A stretch of 64,000 nt of DNA, from the NCBI RefSeq assembly GCF_029168945.1, contig NC_083609.1, forward strand, positions 1 through 64,000, in the 5' to 3' direction. Position 1 is the stretch's first letter. The number at the start of each line of letters is the position of its first letter. The notes under the pieces were generated by a model. It saw only the letters and a program-made list of their open reading frames with translations. It ran no database searches and was not told the origin of the DNA. Position numbers and translations under genes: made by a program. Of the stretch, positions 12,568 through 26,616 are shown one piece after another. Source of the DNA: Cannabis sativa. Its lineage: Eukaryota > Streptophyta > Magnoliopsida > Rosales > Cannabaceae.

Positions 12568-15500
12568 AACCCAAAACCATTCTTCATATTCATTTCTTAG
12601 TAGTATGAATTTATTGTGACTAGTGGCAAAAAATATTCCGAGATTGGTCCGGGCCACATTTCACAAAGGGGTACCACTATCAAAAATGTGAGATTTTCAC
12701 TATTTCGATTAAAACGATTGTTAGTGCAAGAAAACTAATTTTTCTCTCAACATGTCCAAGAGAAAAGTGATGCACAACGGTCTTGGCTACGCCCCCGTGA
12801 AATTTCATGATCTTTGGAGATGTGTAGGTTGAGATTTTAACAGATAACTAACGAGTGTAAGAGTAAGGAAAAAACTTGTTAAAATTTCCCCTGAAAAGAA
12901 GAATATTTTCAATTAGGGGGCCATTTCAACAAATTTTAACCCAAAACCATTCTTCATATTCATTTCTTAGTAGTACAAATTGATTGTGACTAGTGGCAAA
13001 AAATATTCCGAGATTGGTCCGGGCCACATTTCACAAAGGGGTACCACTATCAGAAATGTGAGATTTTCACTATTTCGATTAAAACGATCGTTAGTGCAAG
13101 AAAACTAATTTTTCTCTCAACATGTCCAAGAGAAAAGTGATGCACAACGGTCTTGGCTAGGCCCCATGAAATTACATGATCTTTGGAGATGTGTAGGTTG
13201 AGATTTTAACAGATAACTAACGAGTGTAAGAGTAAGGAAAAAACTTGTAAAAATTTCCCCTGAAAAGAAGAATATTTTCAATTAGGGGGCCATTTCAACA
13301 AATTTTAACCAAAAACCATTCTTCATATTCATTTCTTAGTAGTACAAATTTATTGAGACTAGTGGCAAAAATATTCCGAGATTGGTCCGGGCCACATTTC
13401 ACAAAGGGGTACCACTATCAGAAATGTGAGATTTTCACTATTTCGATTAAAACGATCGTTAGTGCAAGAAAACTAATTTTTCTCTCAACGTGTCCAAGAG
13501 AAAAGTGATGCACAACGGTCTTGGCTAGGCCCCCGTGAAATTTCATGATCTTTGGAGATGTGTAGGTTGAGATTTTAACAGATAACTAACGAGTGTAAGA
13601 GTAAGGAAAAAACTTGTAAAAATTTCCACTGAAAAGAAGAATATTTTCAATTAGGGGGCCATTTCAACAAATTTTAACCCAAAACCATTCTTCATATTCA
13701 TTTCTTAGTAGTATGAATTGATTGTGACTAGTGGCAAAAAATATTCCGAGATTGGTCCGGGCCACATTTCACAAAGGGGTACCACTATCAGAAATGTGAG
13801 ATTTTCACTATTTCGATTAAAACGATTGTTAGTGCAAGAAAACTAATTTTTCTCTCAACATGTCCAAGAGAAAAGTGATGCACAACGGTCTTGGCTACGC
13901 CCCCATGAAATTTCATGATCTTTGGAGATGTGTAGGTTGAGATTTTAACAGATCACTAACGAGTGTAAGAGTAAGGAAAAAACTTGTTAAAATTTCCCCT
14001 GAAAAGAAGAATATTTTCAATTAGGGGGCCTTTTCAACAAATTTTAACCCAAAACCATTCTTCATATTCATTTCTTAGTAGTACAAATTGATTGTGACTA
14101 GTGGCAAAAAATATTCCGAGATTGGTCCGGGCCATATTTCACAAAGGGGTACCACTATCAGAAATGTGAGATTTTCACTATTTCGATTAAAACGATCGTT
14201 AGTGCAAGAAAACTAATTTTTCTCTCAACATGTCCAAGAGAAAAGTGATGCACAACGGTCTTGGCTAGGCCCCCGTGAAATTTCATGATCTTTGGAGATG
14301 TGTAGGTTGAGATTTTAACAGATAACTAACGAGTGTAAGAGTAAGGAAAAAACTTGTAAAAATTTCCCCTGAAAAGAAGAATATTTTCAATTAGGGGGCC
14401 ATTTCAACAAATTTTAACCCAAAACCATTCTTCATATTCATTTCTTAGTAGTACAAATTGATTGTGACTAGTGGCAAAAAATATTCCGAGATTGGTCCGG
14501 GCCACATTTCACAAAGGGGTACCACTATCAGAAATGTGAGATTTTCACTATTTCGATTAAAACGATCGTTAGTGCAAGAAAACTAATTTTTCTCTCAACG
14601 TGTCCAAGAGAAAAGTGATGCACAACGGTCTTGGCTAGGCCCCCGTGAAATTTCATGATCTTTGGAGATGTGTAGGTTGAGATTTTAACAGATAACTAAC
14701 GAGTGTAAGAGTAAGGAAAAAACTTGTAAAAATTTCCCCTGAAAAGAAGAATATTTTCAATTAGGGGGCCATTTCAACAAATTTTAACCCAAAACCATTC
14801 TTCATATTCATTTCTTAGTAGTATGAATTTATTGTGACTAGTGGCAAAAAATATTCCGAGATTGGTCCGGGCCACATTTCACAAAGGGGTACCACTATCA
14901 AAAATGTGAGATTTTCACTATTTCGATTAAAACGATTGTTAGTGCAAGAAAACTAATTTTTCTCTCAACATGTCCAAGAGAAAAGTGATGCACAACGGTC
15001 TTGGCTACGCCCCCGTGAAATTTCATGATCTTTGGAGATGTGTAGGTTGAGATTTTAACAGATCACTAACGAGTGTAAGAGTAAGGAAAAAACTTGTTAA
15101 AATTTCCCCTGAAAAGAAGAATATTTTCAATTAGGGGGCCATTTCAACAAATTTTAACCCAAAACCATTCTTCATATTCATTTCTTAGTAGTACAAATTG
15201 ATTGTGACTAGTGGCAAAAAATATTCCGAGATTGGTCCGGGCCATATTTCACAAAGGGGTACCACTATCAGAAATGTGAGATTTTCACTATTTCGATTAA
15301 AACGATCGTTAGTGCAAGAAAACTAATTTTTCTCTCAACATGTCCAAGAGAAAAGTGATGCACAACGGTCTTGGCTAGGCCCCCGTGAAATTACATGATC
15401 TTTGGAGATGTGTAGGTTGAGATTTTAACAGATAACTAACGAGTGTAAGAGTAAGGAAAAAACTTGTAAAAATTTCCCCTGAAAAGAAGAATATTTTCAA

Positions 15501-17004
15501 TTAGGGGGCCATTTCAACAAATTTTAACCAAAAACCATTCTTCATATTCATTTCTTAGTAGTACAAATTTATTGAGACTAGTGGCAAAAATATTCCGAGA
15601 TTGGTCCGGGCCACATTTCACAAAGGGGTACCACTATCAGAAATGTGAGATTTTCACTATTTCGATTAAAACGATCGTTAGTGCAAGAAAACTAATTTTT
15701 CTCTCAACGTGTCCAAGAGAAAAGTGATGCACAACGGTCTTGGCTAGGCCCCCGTGAAATTACATGATCTTTGGAGATGTGTAGGTTGAGATTTTAACAG
15801 ATAACTAACGAGTGTAAGAGTAAGGAAAAAACTTGTAAAAATTTCCCCTGAAAAGAAGAATATTTTCAATTAGGGGGCCATTTCAACAAATTTTAACCCA
15901 AAACCATTCTTCATATTCATTTCTTAGTAGTATGAATTTATTGTGACTAGTGGCAAAAAATATTCCGAGATTGGTCCGGGCCACATTTCACAAAGGGGTA
16001 CCACTATCAGAAATGTGAGATTTTCACTATTTCGATTAAAACGATTGTTAGTGCAAGAAAACTAATTTTTCTCTCAACATGTCCAAGAGAAAAGTGATGC
16101 ACAACGGTCTTGGCTAGGCCCCCATGAAATTTCATGATCTTTGGAGATGTGTAGGTTGAGATTTTAACAGATCACTAACGAGTGTAAGAGTAAGGAAAAA
16201 ACTTGTTAAAATTTCCCCTGAAAAGAAGAATATTTTCAATTAGGGGGCCTTTTCAACAAATTTTAACCCAAAACCATTCTTCATATTCATTTCTTAGTAG
16301 TACAAATTGATTGTGACTAGTGGCAAAAAATATTCCGAGATTGGTCCGGGCCATATTTCACAAAGGGGTACCACTATCAGAAATGTGAGATTTTCACTAT
16401 TTCGATTAAAACGATCGTTAGTGCAAGAAAACTAATTTTTCTCTCAACATGTCCAAGAGAAAAGTGATGCACAACGGTCTTGGCTAGGCCCCCGTGAAAT
16501 TACATGATCTTTGGAGATGTGTAGGTTGAGATTTTAACAGATAACTAACGAGTGTAAGAGTAAGGAAAAAACTTGTAAAAATTTCCCCTGAAAAGAAGAA
16601 TATTTTCAATTAGGGGGCCATTTCAACAAATTTTAACCAAAAACCATTCTTCATATTCATTTCTTAGTAGTACAAATTTATTGAGACTAGTGGCAAAAAA
16701 TATTCCGAGATTGGTCCGGGCCACATTTCACAAAGGGGTACCACTATCAGAAATGTGAGATTTTCACTATTTCGATTAAAACGATCGTTAGTGCAAGAAA
16801 ACTAATTTTTCTCTCAACGTGTCCAAGAGAAAAGTGATGCACAACGGTCTTGGCTAGGCCCCCGTGAAATTTCATGATCTTTGGAGATGTGTAGGTTGAG
16901 ATTTTAACAGATAACTAACGAGTGTAAGAGTAAGGAAAAAACTTGTAAAAATTTCCCCTGAAAAGAAGAATATTTTCAATTAGGGGGCCATTTCAACAAA
17001 TTTT
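12568..17004. repeat. Three-monomer HOR, four tandem units (M35-M46), ~1.11 kb each
   Basis: Units are M35-M37 (12568-13675), M38-M40 (13676-14785), M41-M43 (14786-15894) and M44-M46 (15895-17004). The first member is T-type (TATGAATT, CGATTG, ACATGTCC), usually with CTACGCCCCC and GATCACTAAC. The second has ACATGTCC and, in three of four units, GCCATATTTC instead of GCCACATTTC. The third has AAATTTATTGAGAC in units 1, 3 and 4, but M40 is a plain monomer, so unit 2 is imperfect. Start positions inside the block are 12568, 12938, 13307, 13676, 14046, 14416, 14786, 15156, 15526, 15895, 16265 and 16635. Confidence 0.88.
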
Positions 17005-17744
17005 AACCCAAAACCATTCTTCATATTCATTTCTTAGTATTACGAATTGATTGTGACTAGTGGCAAAAAATATTACGAGATTGGTCTGGGCCACATTTCA
17101 CAAAGGGGTACCACTATCAGAAATGTGAGATTTTCACTATTTCGATTAAAACGATCGTTAGTGCAAGAAAACTAATTTTTCTCTCAACGTGTCCAAGAGA
17201 AAAGTGATGCACAACGGTCTTGGCTAGGCCCCTGTGAAATTTCATGATCTTTGGAGATGTGTAGGTTGAGATTTTAAGAGATAACTAACGAGTGTAAGAG
17301 TAAGGAAAAAACTTGTAAAAATTTCCCATGAAAAGAAGAATATTTTCAATTAGGGGGCCATTTCAACAAATTTTAACCCAAAACCATTCTTCATATTCAT
17401 TTCTTAGTAGTACAAATTGATTGAGACTAGTGGCAAAAAAAATTCCGAGATTGGTCCGGGCCACATTTCACAAAGGGGTACCACTATCAGAAATGTGAGA
17501 TTTTCACTATTTCGATTAAAACGATCGTTAGTGCAAGAAAACTAATTTTTCTCTCAACGTGTCCAACAAAAAAGTGATGCACAACGGTCTTGGCTAGGCC
17601 CCCGTGAAATTTCATGATCTTTGGAGATGTGTAGGTTGAGATTTTAACAGATAACTAACGAGTGTAAGAGTAAGGAAAAAACTTGTAAAAATTTCCCCTG
17701 AAAAGAAGAATATTTTCAATTAGGGGGCCATTTCAACAAATTTT

Positions 17745-19224
17745 AACCCAAAACCATTCTTCATATTCATTTCTTAGTATTACGAATTGATTGTGACTAG
17801 TGGCAAAAAATATTACGAGATTGGTCCGGGCCACATTTCACAAAGGGGTACCACTATCAGAAATGTGAGATTTTCACTATTTCGATTAAAACGATCGTTA
17901 GTGCAAGAAAACTAATTTTTCTCTCAACGTGTCCAAGAGAAAAGTGATGCAAAACGGTCTTGGCTACGCCCCTGTGAAATTTCATGATCTTTGGAGATGT
18001 GTAGGTTGAGATTTTAACAGATAACTAACGAGTGTAAGAGTAAGGAAAAAACTTGTTAAAATTTCCCCTGAAAAGAAGAATATTTTCAATTAGGGGGCCT
18101 TTTCAACAAATTTTAACCCAAAACCATTCTTCATATTCATTTCTTAGTAGTACAAATTGATTGTGACTAGTGGCAAAAAATATTCCGAGATTGGTCCGGG
18201 CCACATTTCACAAAGGGGTACCACTATCAGAAATGTGAGATTTTCACTATTTCGATTAAAACGATCGTTAGTGCAAGAAAACTAATTTTTCTCTCAATGT
18301 GTCCAAGAGAAAAGTGATGCACAACGGTCTTGGCTAGGCCCCCGTGAAATTTCATGATCTTTGGAGATGTGTAGGTTGAGATTTTAACTATTAACTAACG
18401 AGTGTAAGAGTAAGGAAAAAACTTCTAAAAATTTCCCCTGAAAAGGAGAATATTTTCAATTAGGGGGCCATTTCAACAAATTTTAAACCAAAACCATTCT
18501 TCATATTCATTTCTTAGTAGTACAAATTGATTGAGACTAGTGGCAAAAAATATTCTGAGATTGGTCCGGGCCACATTTCACAAAGGGGTACCACTATCAG
18601 AAATGTGAGATTTTCACTATTTCGATTAAAATGATCGTTAGTGCAAGAAAACTAATTTTTCTCTCAACGTGTCCAAGAGAAAAGTGATGCAAAACGGTCT
18701 TGGCTAGGCCCCCGTGAAATTTTATGATCTTTGGAGATGTGTAGGTTGAGATTTTAACAGATAACTAACGAGTGTAAGAGTAAGGAAAAAACTTGTAAAA
18801 ATTTCCCCTGAAAAGAAGAATATTTTCAATTAGGGGGCCATTTCAACAAATTTTAACCCAAAACCATTCTTCATATTCATTTCTTAGTAGTACAAATTGA
18901 TTGTGACTAGTGGCAAAAAATATTCCGAGATTGGTCCGGGCCACATTTCACAAAGGGGTACCACTATCAGAAATGTTAGATTTTCACTATTTCGATTAAA
19001 ACGATCGTTAGTGCAAGAAAACTAATTTTTCTCTCAACGTGTCCAAGAGAAAAGTGATGCACAACGGTCTTGGCTAGGCCCCCTTGAAATTTCATGATCT
19101 TTGGAGATGTGTAGGTTGAGATTTTAAGAGATAACTAACGAGTGTAAGAGTAAGGAAAAAACTTGTAAAAATTTCCCCTGAAAAGAAGAATATTTTCAAT
19201 TAGGGGGCCATTTCAACAAATTTT
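17745..19224. repeat. Four-monomer block M49-M52, copy of M8-M11
   Basis: This is the second copy of the block at 2589-4067, 15156 bp downstream. M50 repeats AATGTGTCC, TTTAACTATTAAC, ACTTCTAAAA and AAAGGAGAAT. M51 repeats ATTCTGAG, AATGATCG, GCAAAACGG and ATTTTATG. M52 repeats ATGTTAGA, CCCTTG and TTAAGAGAT. M49 differs from M8 in having TAGTATTACG, CCCCTGTG and the normal GATAACTAAC. Confidence 0.88.
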
Positions 19225-21072
19225 AACCCAAAACCATTCTTCATATTCATTTCTTAGTAGTACAAATTGATTGTGACTAGTGGGAAAAAATATTCCGAGA
19301 TTAGTCCGGGCCACATTTCACAAAGTGGTACCACTATCAGAAATGTGAGATTTTCACTATTTCGATTAAAACGATCGTTAGTGCAAGAAAACTAATTTTT
19401 CTCTCAACGTGTCCAAGAGAAAAGTGATGCACAACGGCCTTGGCTAGGCCCCCTTGAAATTTCATGATCTTTGGAGATGTGTAGGTTGAGATTTTAATAG
19501 ATAACTAACGAGTGTAAGAGTAAGAAAAAAACTTGTTAAAATTTTCCCTGAAAAGAAGAATATTTTCAATTAGGGGGCCATTTCAACAAATTTTAACCCA
19601 AAACCATTCTTCATATTCATTTCTTAGTAGTACAAATTGATTGTGACTAGTGGCAAAAAATATTCCGAGATTGGTCCGGGCCACATTTCACAAAGGGGTA
19701 CCACTATCAGAAATGTGAGATTTTCACTATTTCGATTAAAATGATCGTTAGTGCAAGAAAACTAATTTTTCTCTCAACGTGTCCAAGAGAAAAGTGATGC
19801 AAAACGGTCTTGGCTAGGCCCCCGTGAAATTTTATGATCTTTGGAGATGTGTAGGTTGAGATTTTAACAGATAACTAACGAGTGTAAGAGTAAGGAAAAA
19901 ACTTGTAAAAATTTCCCCTGAAAAGAAGAATATTTTCAATTAGGGGCCATTTCAACAAATTTTAACCCAAAACCATTCTTCATATTCATTTCTTAGTAGT
20001 ACAAATTGATTGTGACTAGTGGCAAAAAATATTCCGAGATTGGTCCGGGCCACATTTCACAAAGGGGTACCACTATCAGAAATGTTAGATTTTCACTATT
20101 TCGATTAAAACGATCGTTAGTGCAAGAAAACTAATTTTTCTCTCAACGTGTCCAAGAGAAAAGTGATGCACAACGGTCTTGGCTAGGCCCCCGTGAAATT
20201 TCATGATCTTTGGAGATGTGTAGGTTGAGATTTTAACAGATAACTAACGAGTGTAAGAGTAAGGAAAAAACTTGTAAAAATTTCCCCTGAAAAGAAGAAT
20301 ATTTTCAATTAGGGGGCCATTTCATCAAATTTTAACCCAAAACCATTCTTCATATTCATTTCTTAGTAGTATGAATTTATTGTGACTAGTGGCAAAAAAT
20401 ATTCCGAGATTGGTCCGGGCCACATTTCACAAAGGGGTACCACTATCAGAAATGTGAGATTTTCACTATTTCGATTAAAACGATTGTTAGTGCAAGAAAA
20501 CTAATTTTTCTCTCAACATGTCCAAGAGAAAAGTGATGCACAACGGTCTTGGCTAGGCCCCCGTGAAATTACATGATCTTTGGAGATGTGTAGGTTGAGA
20601 TTTTAACAGATAACTAACGAGTGTAAGAGTAAGGAAAAAACTTGTAAAAATTTCCCCTGAAAGGAAGAATATTTTCAATTAGGGGGCCATTTCAACAAAT
20701 TTTAACCAAAAACCATTCTTCATATTCATTTCTTAGTAGTACAAATTGATTGAGACTAGTGGCAAAAATATTCCGAGATTGGTCCGGGCCACATTTCACA
20801 AAGGGGTACCACTATCAGAAATGTGAAATTTTCACTATTTCGATTAAAACGATCGTTAGTGCAAGAAAACTAATTTTTCTCTCAACGTGTCCAAGAGAAA
20901 AGTGATGCACAACGGTCTTGGCTAGGCCCCCGTGAAATTTCATGATCTTTGGAGATGTGTAGGTTGAGATTTTAACAGATAACTAACGAGTGTAAGAGTA
21001 AGGAAAAAACTTGTAAAAATTTCCCCTGAAAAGAAGAATATTTTCAATTAGGGGGCCATTTCAACAAATTTT

Positions 21073-21811
21073 AACCCAAAACCAATCTTCATATTCATTT
21101 CTTAGTATTACGAATTGATTGTGACTAGTGGCAAAAAATATTACGAGATTGGTCCGGGCCACATTTCACAAAGGGGTACCACTATCAGAAATGTGAGATT
21201 TTCACTATTTCGATTAAAACGATCGTTAGTGCAAGAAAACTAATTTTTCTCTCAACGTGTCCAAGAGAAAAGTGATGCAAAACGGTCTTGGCTACGCCCC
21301 CGTGAAATTTCATGATCTTTGGAGATGTGTAGGTTGAGATTTTAACAGATCACTAACGAGTGTAAGAGTAAGGAAAAAACTTGTTAAAATTTCCCCTGAA
21401 AAGAAGAATATTTTCAATTAGGGGGCCTTTTCAACAAATTTTAACCCAAAACCATTCTTCATATTCATTTCTTAGTAGTACAAATTGATTGTGACTAGTG
21501 GCAAAAAATATTCCGAGATTGGTCCGGGCCACATTTCACAAAGGGGTACCACTATCAGAAATGTGAGATTTTCACTATTTCGATTAAAACGATCGTTAGT
21601 GCAAGAAAACTAATTTTTCTCTCAATGTGTCCAAGAGAAAAGTGATGCACAACGGTCTTGGCTAGGCCCCCGTGAAATTTCATGATCTTTGGAGATGTGT
21701 AGGTTGAGATTTTAACTATTAACTAACGAGTGTAAGAGTAAGGAAAAAACTTGTAAAAATTTCCCCTGAAAAGAAGAATATTTTCAATTAGGGGCCATTT
21801 CAACAAATTTT
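21073..21811. repeat. Two-monomer block M58-M59, further copy of M8-M9
   Basis: M58 combines TAGTATTACG (shared with M49) with GATCACTAAC and GGCCTTTTC (shared with M8). M59 has AATGTGTCC and TTTAACTATTAAC but the ordinary CTTGTAAAAA, and it ends with the G4 run. The block then jumps to a U-type unit (M60). This looks like a partial copy joined at a new breakpoint inside M59. Confidence 0.82.
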
Positions 21812-24800
21812 AACCCAAAACCATTCTTCATATTCATTTCTTAGTAGTACAAATTGATTGTGACTAGTGGCAAAAAATATTCCGAGATTGGTCCGGGCCA
21901 CATTTCACAAAGGGGTACCACTATCAGAAATGTTAGATTTTCACTATTTCGATTAAAACGATCGTTAGTGCAAGAAAACTAATTTTTCTCTCAACGTGTC
22001 CAAGAGAAAAGTGATGCACAACGGTCTTGGCTAGGCCCCCGTGAAATTTTATGATCTTTGGAGATGTGTAGGTTGAGATTTTAACAGATAACTAACGAGT
22101 GTAAGAGTAAGGAAAAAACTTGTAAAAATTTCCCCTGAAAGGAAGAATATTTTCAATTAGGGGGCCATTTCAACAAATTTTAACCAAAAACCATTCTTCA
22201 TATTCATTTCTTAGTAGTACAAATTGATTGAGACTAGTGGCAAAAATATTCCGAGATTGGTCCGGGCCACATTTCACAAAGGGGTACCACTATCAGAAAT
22301 GTGAAATTTTCACTATTTCGATTAAAACGATCGTTAGTGCAAGAAAACTAATTTTTCTCTCAACGTGTCCAAGAGAAAAGTGATGCACAACGGTCTTGGC
22401 TAGGCCCCCGTGAAATTTCATGATCTTTGGAGATGTGTAGGTTAAGATTTTAACAGATAACTAACGAGTGTAAGAGTAAGGAAAAAACTTGTAAAAATTT
22501 CCCCTGAAAAGAAGAATATTTTCAATTAGGGGGCCATTTAAACAAATTTTAACCCAAAACCATTCTTCATATTCATTTCTTAGTAGTACAAATTGATTGT
22601 GACTAGTGGGAAAAAATATTCCGAGATTAGTCCGGGCCACATTTCACAAAGGGGTACCACTATCAGAAATGTGAGATTTTCACTATTTCGATTAAAACGA
22701 TCGTTAGTGCAAGAAAACTAATTTTTCTCTCAACATGTCCAAGAGAAAAGTGATGCACAACGGTCTTGGCTAGGCCCCCGTGAAATTACATGATCTTTGG
22801 AGATGTGTAGGTTGAGATTTTAACAGATAACTAACGAGTGTAAGAGTAAGGAAAAAACTTGTAAAAATTTCCCCTGAAAAGAAGAATATTTTCAATTAGG
22901 GGGCCATTTCAACAAATTTTAACCAAAAACCATTCTTCATATTCATTTCTTAGTAGTACAAATTGATTGAGACTAGTGGCAAAAAATATTCCGAGATTGG
23001 TCCGGGCCACATTTCACAAAGGGGTACCACTATCAGAAATGTGAGATTTTCACTATTTCGATTAAAACGATCGTTAGTGCAAGAAAACTAATTTTTCTCT
23101 CAACGTGTCCAAGAGAAACGTGATGCACAACGGTCTTGGCTAGGCCCCCGTGAAATTTTATGATCTTTGGAGATGTGTAGGTTGAGATTTTAACAGATAA
23201 CTAACGAGTGTAAGAGTAAGGAAAAAACTTGTAAAAATTTCCCCTGAAAAGAAGAATATTTTCAATTAGGGGGCCATTTCAACAAATTTTAACCAAAAAC
23301 CATTCTTCATATTCATTTCTTAGTAGTACAAATTGATTGAGACTAGTGGCAAAAATATTCCGAGATTGGTCCGGGCCACATTTCACAAAGGGGTACCACT
23401 ATCAGAAATGTGAGATTTTCACTATTTCGATTAAAATGATCGTTAGTGCAAGAAAATTAATTTTTCTCTCAACGTGTCCAAGAGAAAAGTGATGCAAAAC
23501 GGTCTTGGCTAGGCCCCCGTGAAATTTTATGATCTTTGGAGATGTGTAGGTTGAGATTTTAACAGATAACTAACGAGTGTAAGAGTAAGGAAAAAACTTG
23601 TAAAAATTTCCCCTGAAAAGAAGAATATTTTCAATTAGGGGCCATTTCAACAAATTTTAACCCAAAACCATTCTTCATATTCATTTCTTAGTAGTACAAA
23701 TTGATTGTGACTAGTGGCAAAAAATATTTCGACATTGGTCTGGGCCACATTTCACAAAGGGGTACCACTATCAGAAATGTTAGATTTTCACTATTTCGAT
23801 TAAAACGATCGTTAGTGCAAGAAAACTAATTTTTCTCTCAACGTGTCCAAGAGAAAAGTGATGCACAACGGTCTTGGCTAGGCCCCCGTGAAATTTCATG
23901 ATCTTTGGAGATGTGTAGGTTGAGATTTTAACAGATAACTAACGAGTGTAAGAGTAAGGAAAAAACTTGTAAAAATTTCCCCTGAAAAGAAGAATATTTT
24001 CAATTAGGGGGCCATTTCAACAAATTTTAACCCAAAACCATTCTTCATATTCATTTCTTAGTAGTACAAATTGATTGTGACTAGTGGCAAAAAATATTCC
24101 GAGATTGGTCCGGGCCACATTTCACAAAGGGGTACCACTATCAGAAATGTGAGATTTTCACTATTTCGATTAAAACGATTGTTAGTGCAAGAAAACTAAT
24201 TTTTCTCTCAACATGTCCAAGAGAAAAGTGATGCACAACGGTCTTGGCTAGGCCCCCGTGAAATTACATGATCTTTGGAGATGTGTAGGTTGAGATTTTA
24301 ACAGATAACTAACGAGTGTAAGAGTAAGGAAAAAACTTGTAAAAATTTCCCCTGAAAGGAAGAATATTTTCAATTAGGGGGCCATTTCAACAAATTTTAA
24401 CCAAAAACCATTCTTCATATTCATTTCTTAGTAGTACAAATTGATTGAGACTAGTGGCAAAAAATATTCCGAGATTGGTCCGGGCCACATTTCACAAAGG
24501 GGTACCACTATCAGAAATGTGAAATTTTCACTATTTCGATTAAAACGATCGTTAGTGCAAGAAAACTAATTTTTCTCTCAACGTGTCCAAGAGAAAAGTG
24601 ATGCACAACGGTCTTGGCTAGGCCCCCGTGAAATTTCATGATCTTTGGAGATGTGTAGGTTGAGATTTTAACAGATAACTAACGAGTGTAAGAGTAAGGA
24701 AAAAACTTGTAAAAATTTCCCCTGAAAAGAAGAATATTTTCAATTAGGGGCCATTTCAACAAATTTTAACCCAAAACCATTCTTCATATTCATTTCTTAG

Positions 24801-26616
24801 TAGTACAAATTGATTGTGACTAGTGGGAAAAAATATTCCGAGATTGGTCCGGGCCACATTTCACAAAGGGGTACCACTATCAGAAATGTTAGATTTTCAC
24901 TATTTCGATTAAAACGATCGTTAGTGCAAGAAAACTAATTTTTCTCTCAACGTGTCCAAGAGAAAAGTGATGCACAACGGCCTTGGCTAGGCCCCCTTGA
25001 AATTGCATGATCTTTGGAGATGTGTAGGTTGAGATTTTAAGAGATAACTAACGAGTGTAAGAGTAAGGAAAAAACTTGTAAAAATTTCCCCTGAAAAGAA
25101 GAATATTTTCAATTAGGGGGCCATTTCAACAAATTTTAACCCAAAACCATTCTTCATATTCATTTCTTAGTAGTACAAATTGATTGTGACTAGTGGGAAA
25201 AAATATTCCGAGATTAGTCCGGGCCACATTTCACAAAGGGGTACCACTATCAGAAATTTGAGATTTTCACTATTTCGATTAAAACGATCGTTAGTGCAAG
25301 AAAACTAATTTTTCTCTCAACATGTCCAAGAGAAAAGTGATGCACAACGGTCTTGGCTAGGCCCCCGTGAAATTTCATGATCTTTGGAGATGTGTAGGTT
25401 GAGATTTTAACAGATAACTAACGAGTGTAAGAGTAAGGAAAAAACTTGTAAAACTTTCCCCTGAAAAGAAGAATATTTTCAATTAGGGGGCCATTTCAAC
25501 AAATTTTAACCCAAAACCATTCTTCATATTCATTTCTTAGTAGTACAAATTGATTGAGACTAGTGGCGAAAAAAATTCCGAGATTGGTCCGGGCCACATT
25601 TCACAAAGGGGTACCACTATCAGAAATGTGAGATTTTCACTATTTCGATTAAAACGATCGTTAGTGCAAGAAAACTAATTTTTCTCTCAACCTGTCCAAG
25701 AGAAAAGTGATGCACAACGGTCTTGGCTAAGCCCTCGTTAAATTTTGATGATCTTTGGAGATGTGTAGGTTGAGATTTTAACAGATAACTAACGAGTGTA
25801 AGAGTAAGTAAAAAACTTGTAAAAATTTCCCCTGAAAAGAAGAATATTTTCAATTAGGGGGCCATTTCAACAAATTTTAACCAAAAACCATTCTTCATAT
25901 TCATTTCTTAGTAGTACAAATTGATTGAGACTAGTGGCAAAACTATTCCGAGATTGGTCCGGGCCACATTTCACAAAGGGGTACCACTATCAGAAATGTG
26001 AGATTTTCACTATTTCGATTAAAATGATCGTTAGTGCAAGAAAACTAATTTTTCTCTCAACGTGTCCAAGAGAAAAGTGATGCAAAACGGTCTTGGCTAG
26101 GCCCCCGTGAAATTTTATGATCTTTGGAGATGTGTAGGTTGAGATTTTAACAGATAACTAACGAGTGTAAGAGTAAGGAAAAAACTTGTAAAAATTTCCC
26201 CTGAAAAGAAGAATATTTTCAATTAGGGGCCATTTCAACAAATTTTAACCCAAAACCATTCTTCATATTCATTTCTTAGTAGTACAAATTGATTGTGACT
26301 AGTGGCAAAAAATATTCCGAGATTGGTCCGGGCCACATTTCACAAAGGGGTACCACTATCAGAAATGTGAGATTTTCACTATTTCGATTAAAACGATCGT
26401 TAGTGCAAGAAAACTAATTTTTCTCTCAACGTGTCCAAGAGAAAAGTGATGCACAACGGTCTTGGCTAGGCCCCCGTAAAATTTCATGATCTTTGGAGAT
26501 GTGTAGGTTGAGATTTTAACAGATAACTAACGAGTGTAAGAGTAAGGAAAAAACTTGTAAAAATTTCCCCTGAAAAGAAGAATATTTTCAATTAGGGGGC
26601 CATTTCAACAAATTTT
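21812..26616. repeat. Mixed monomers M60-M72, V-U-T-W cycles
   Basis: Units start at 21812, 22182, 22551, 22921, 23291, 23659, 24029, 24399, 24768, 25138, 25508, 25879 and 26247. The order is roughly U W X Y V U T W, a U/X hybrid, X, a divergent unit, V, then a U-like unit without ATGTTAGA. V units (M64, M71) are 368 bp because both the A tract (A5) and the G run (G4) are one base short. M68 joins an X-type left end (GTGGGAAAAAAT) to U-type ATGTTAGA and GGCCTTGGC. Confidence 0.85.
25508..25878. repeat. Divergent monomer M70, 371 bp
   Basis: This unit has several private changes: GGCGAAAAAAATTCC at the A tract, CAACCTGTCC, CTAAGCCCTCGTTAAA, an inserted base giving TTTTGATGATC, and GTAAGTAAAAAAC. 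No other unit in the window shares this set. It may be an older monomer that escaped homogenisation. An open frame of 77 codons on the minus strand here is a by-product of these changes. Confidence 0.85.

Larger units (their letters stand above)
17005..22181. repeat. Mixed monomers M47-M60
   Basis: Units start at 17005, 17375, 17745, 18115, 18485, 18855, 19225, 19595, 19964, 20334, 20704, 21073, 21443 and 21812. M47 and M49 share TAGTATTACGAATTG and ATTACGAG. M48 has an A8 tract and CCAACAAAAAAG. M53 combines GTGGGAAAAAAT with GGCCTTGGC, CCCTTG and ATTTTCCCTG, and resembles M5. M54-M57 run V-U-T-W, an order that returns at M64-M67 and M71-M74. M58-M59 repeat M49-M50. Confidence 0.88.

Noticed and set aside
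25620..25853. Minus-strand open frame of 77 codons
   Set aside because: It lies inside satellite monomer M70 and exists only because of private substitutions and a one-base insertion. It resembles the frame at 41119-41343 simply because both are the same repeat. There is no sign of coding constraint or a recognisable domain.
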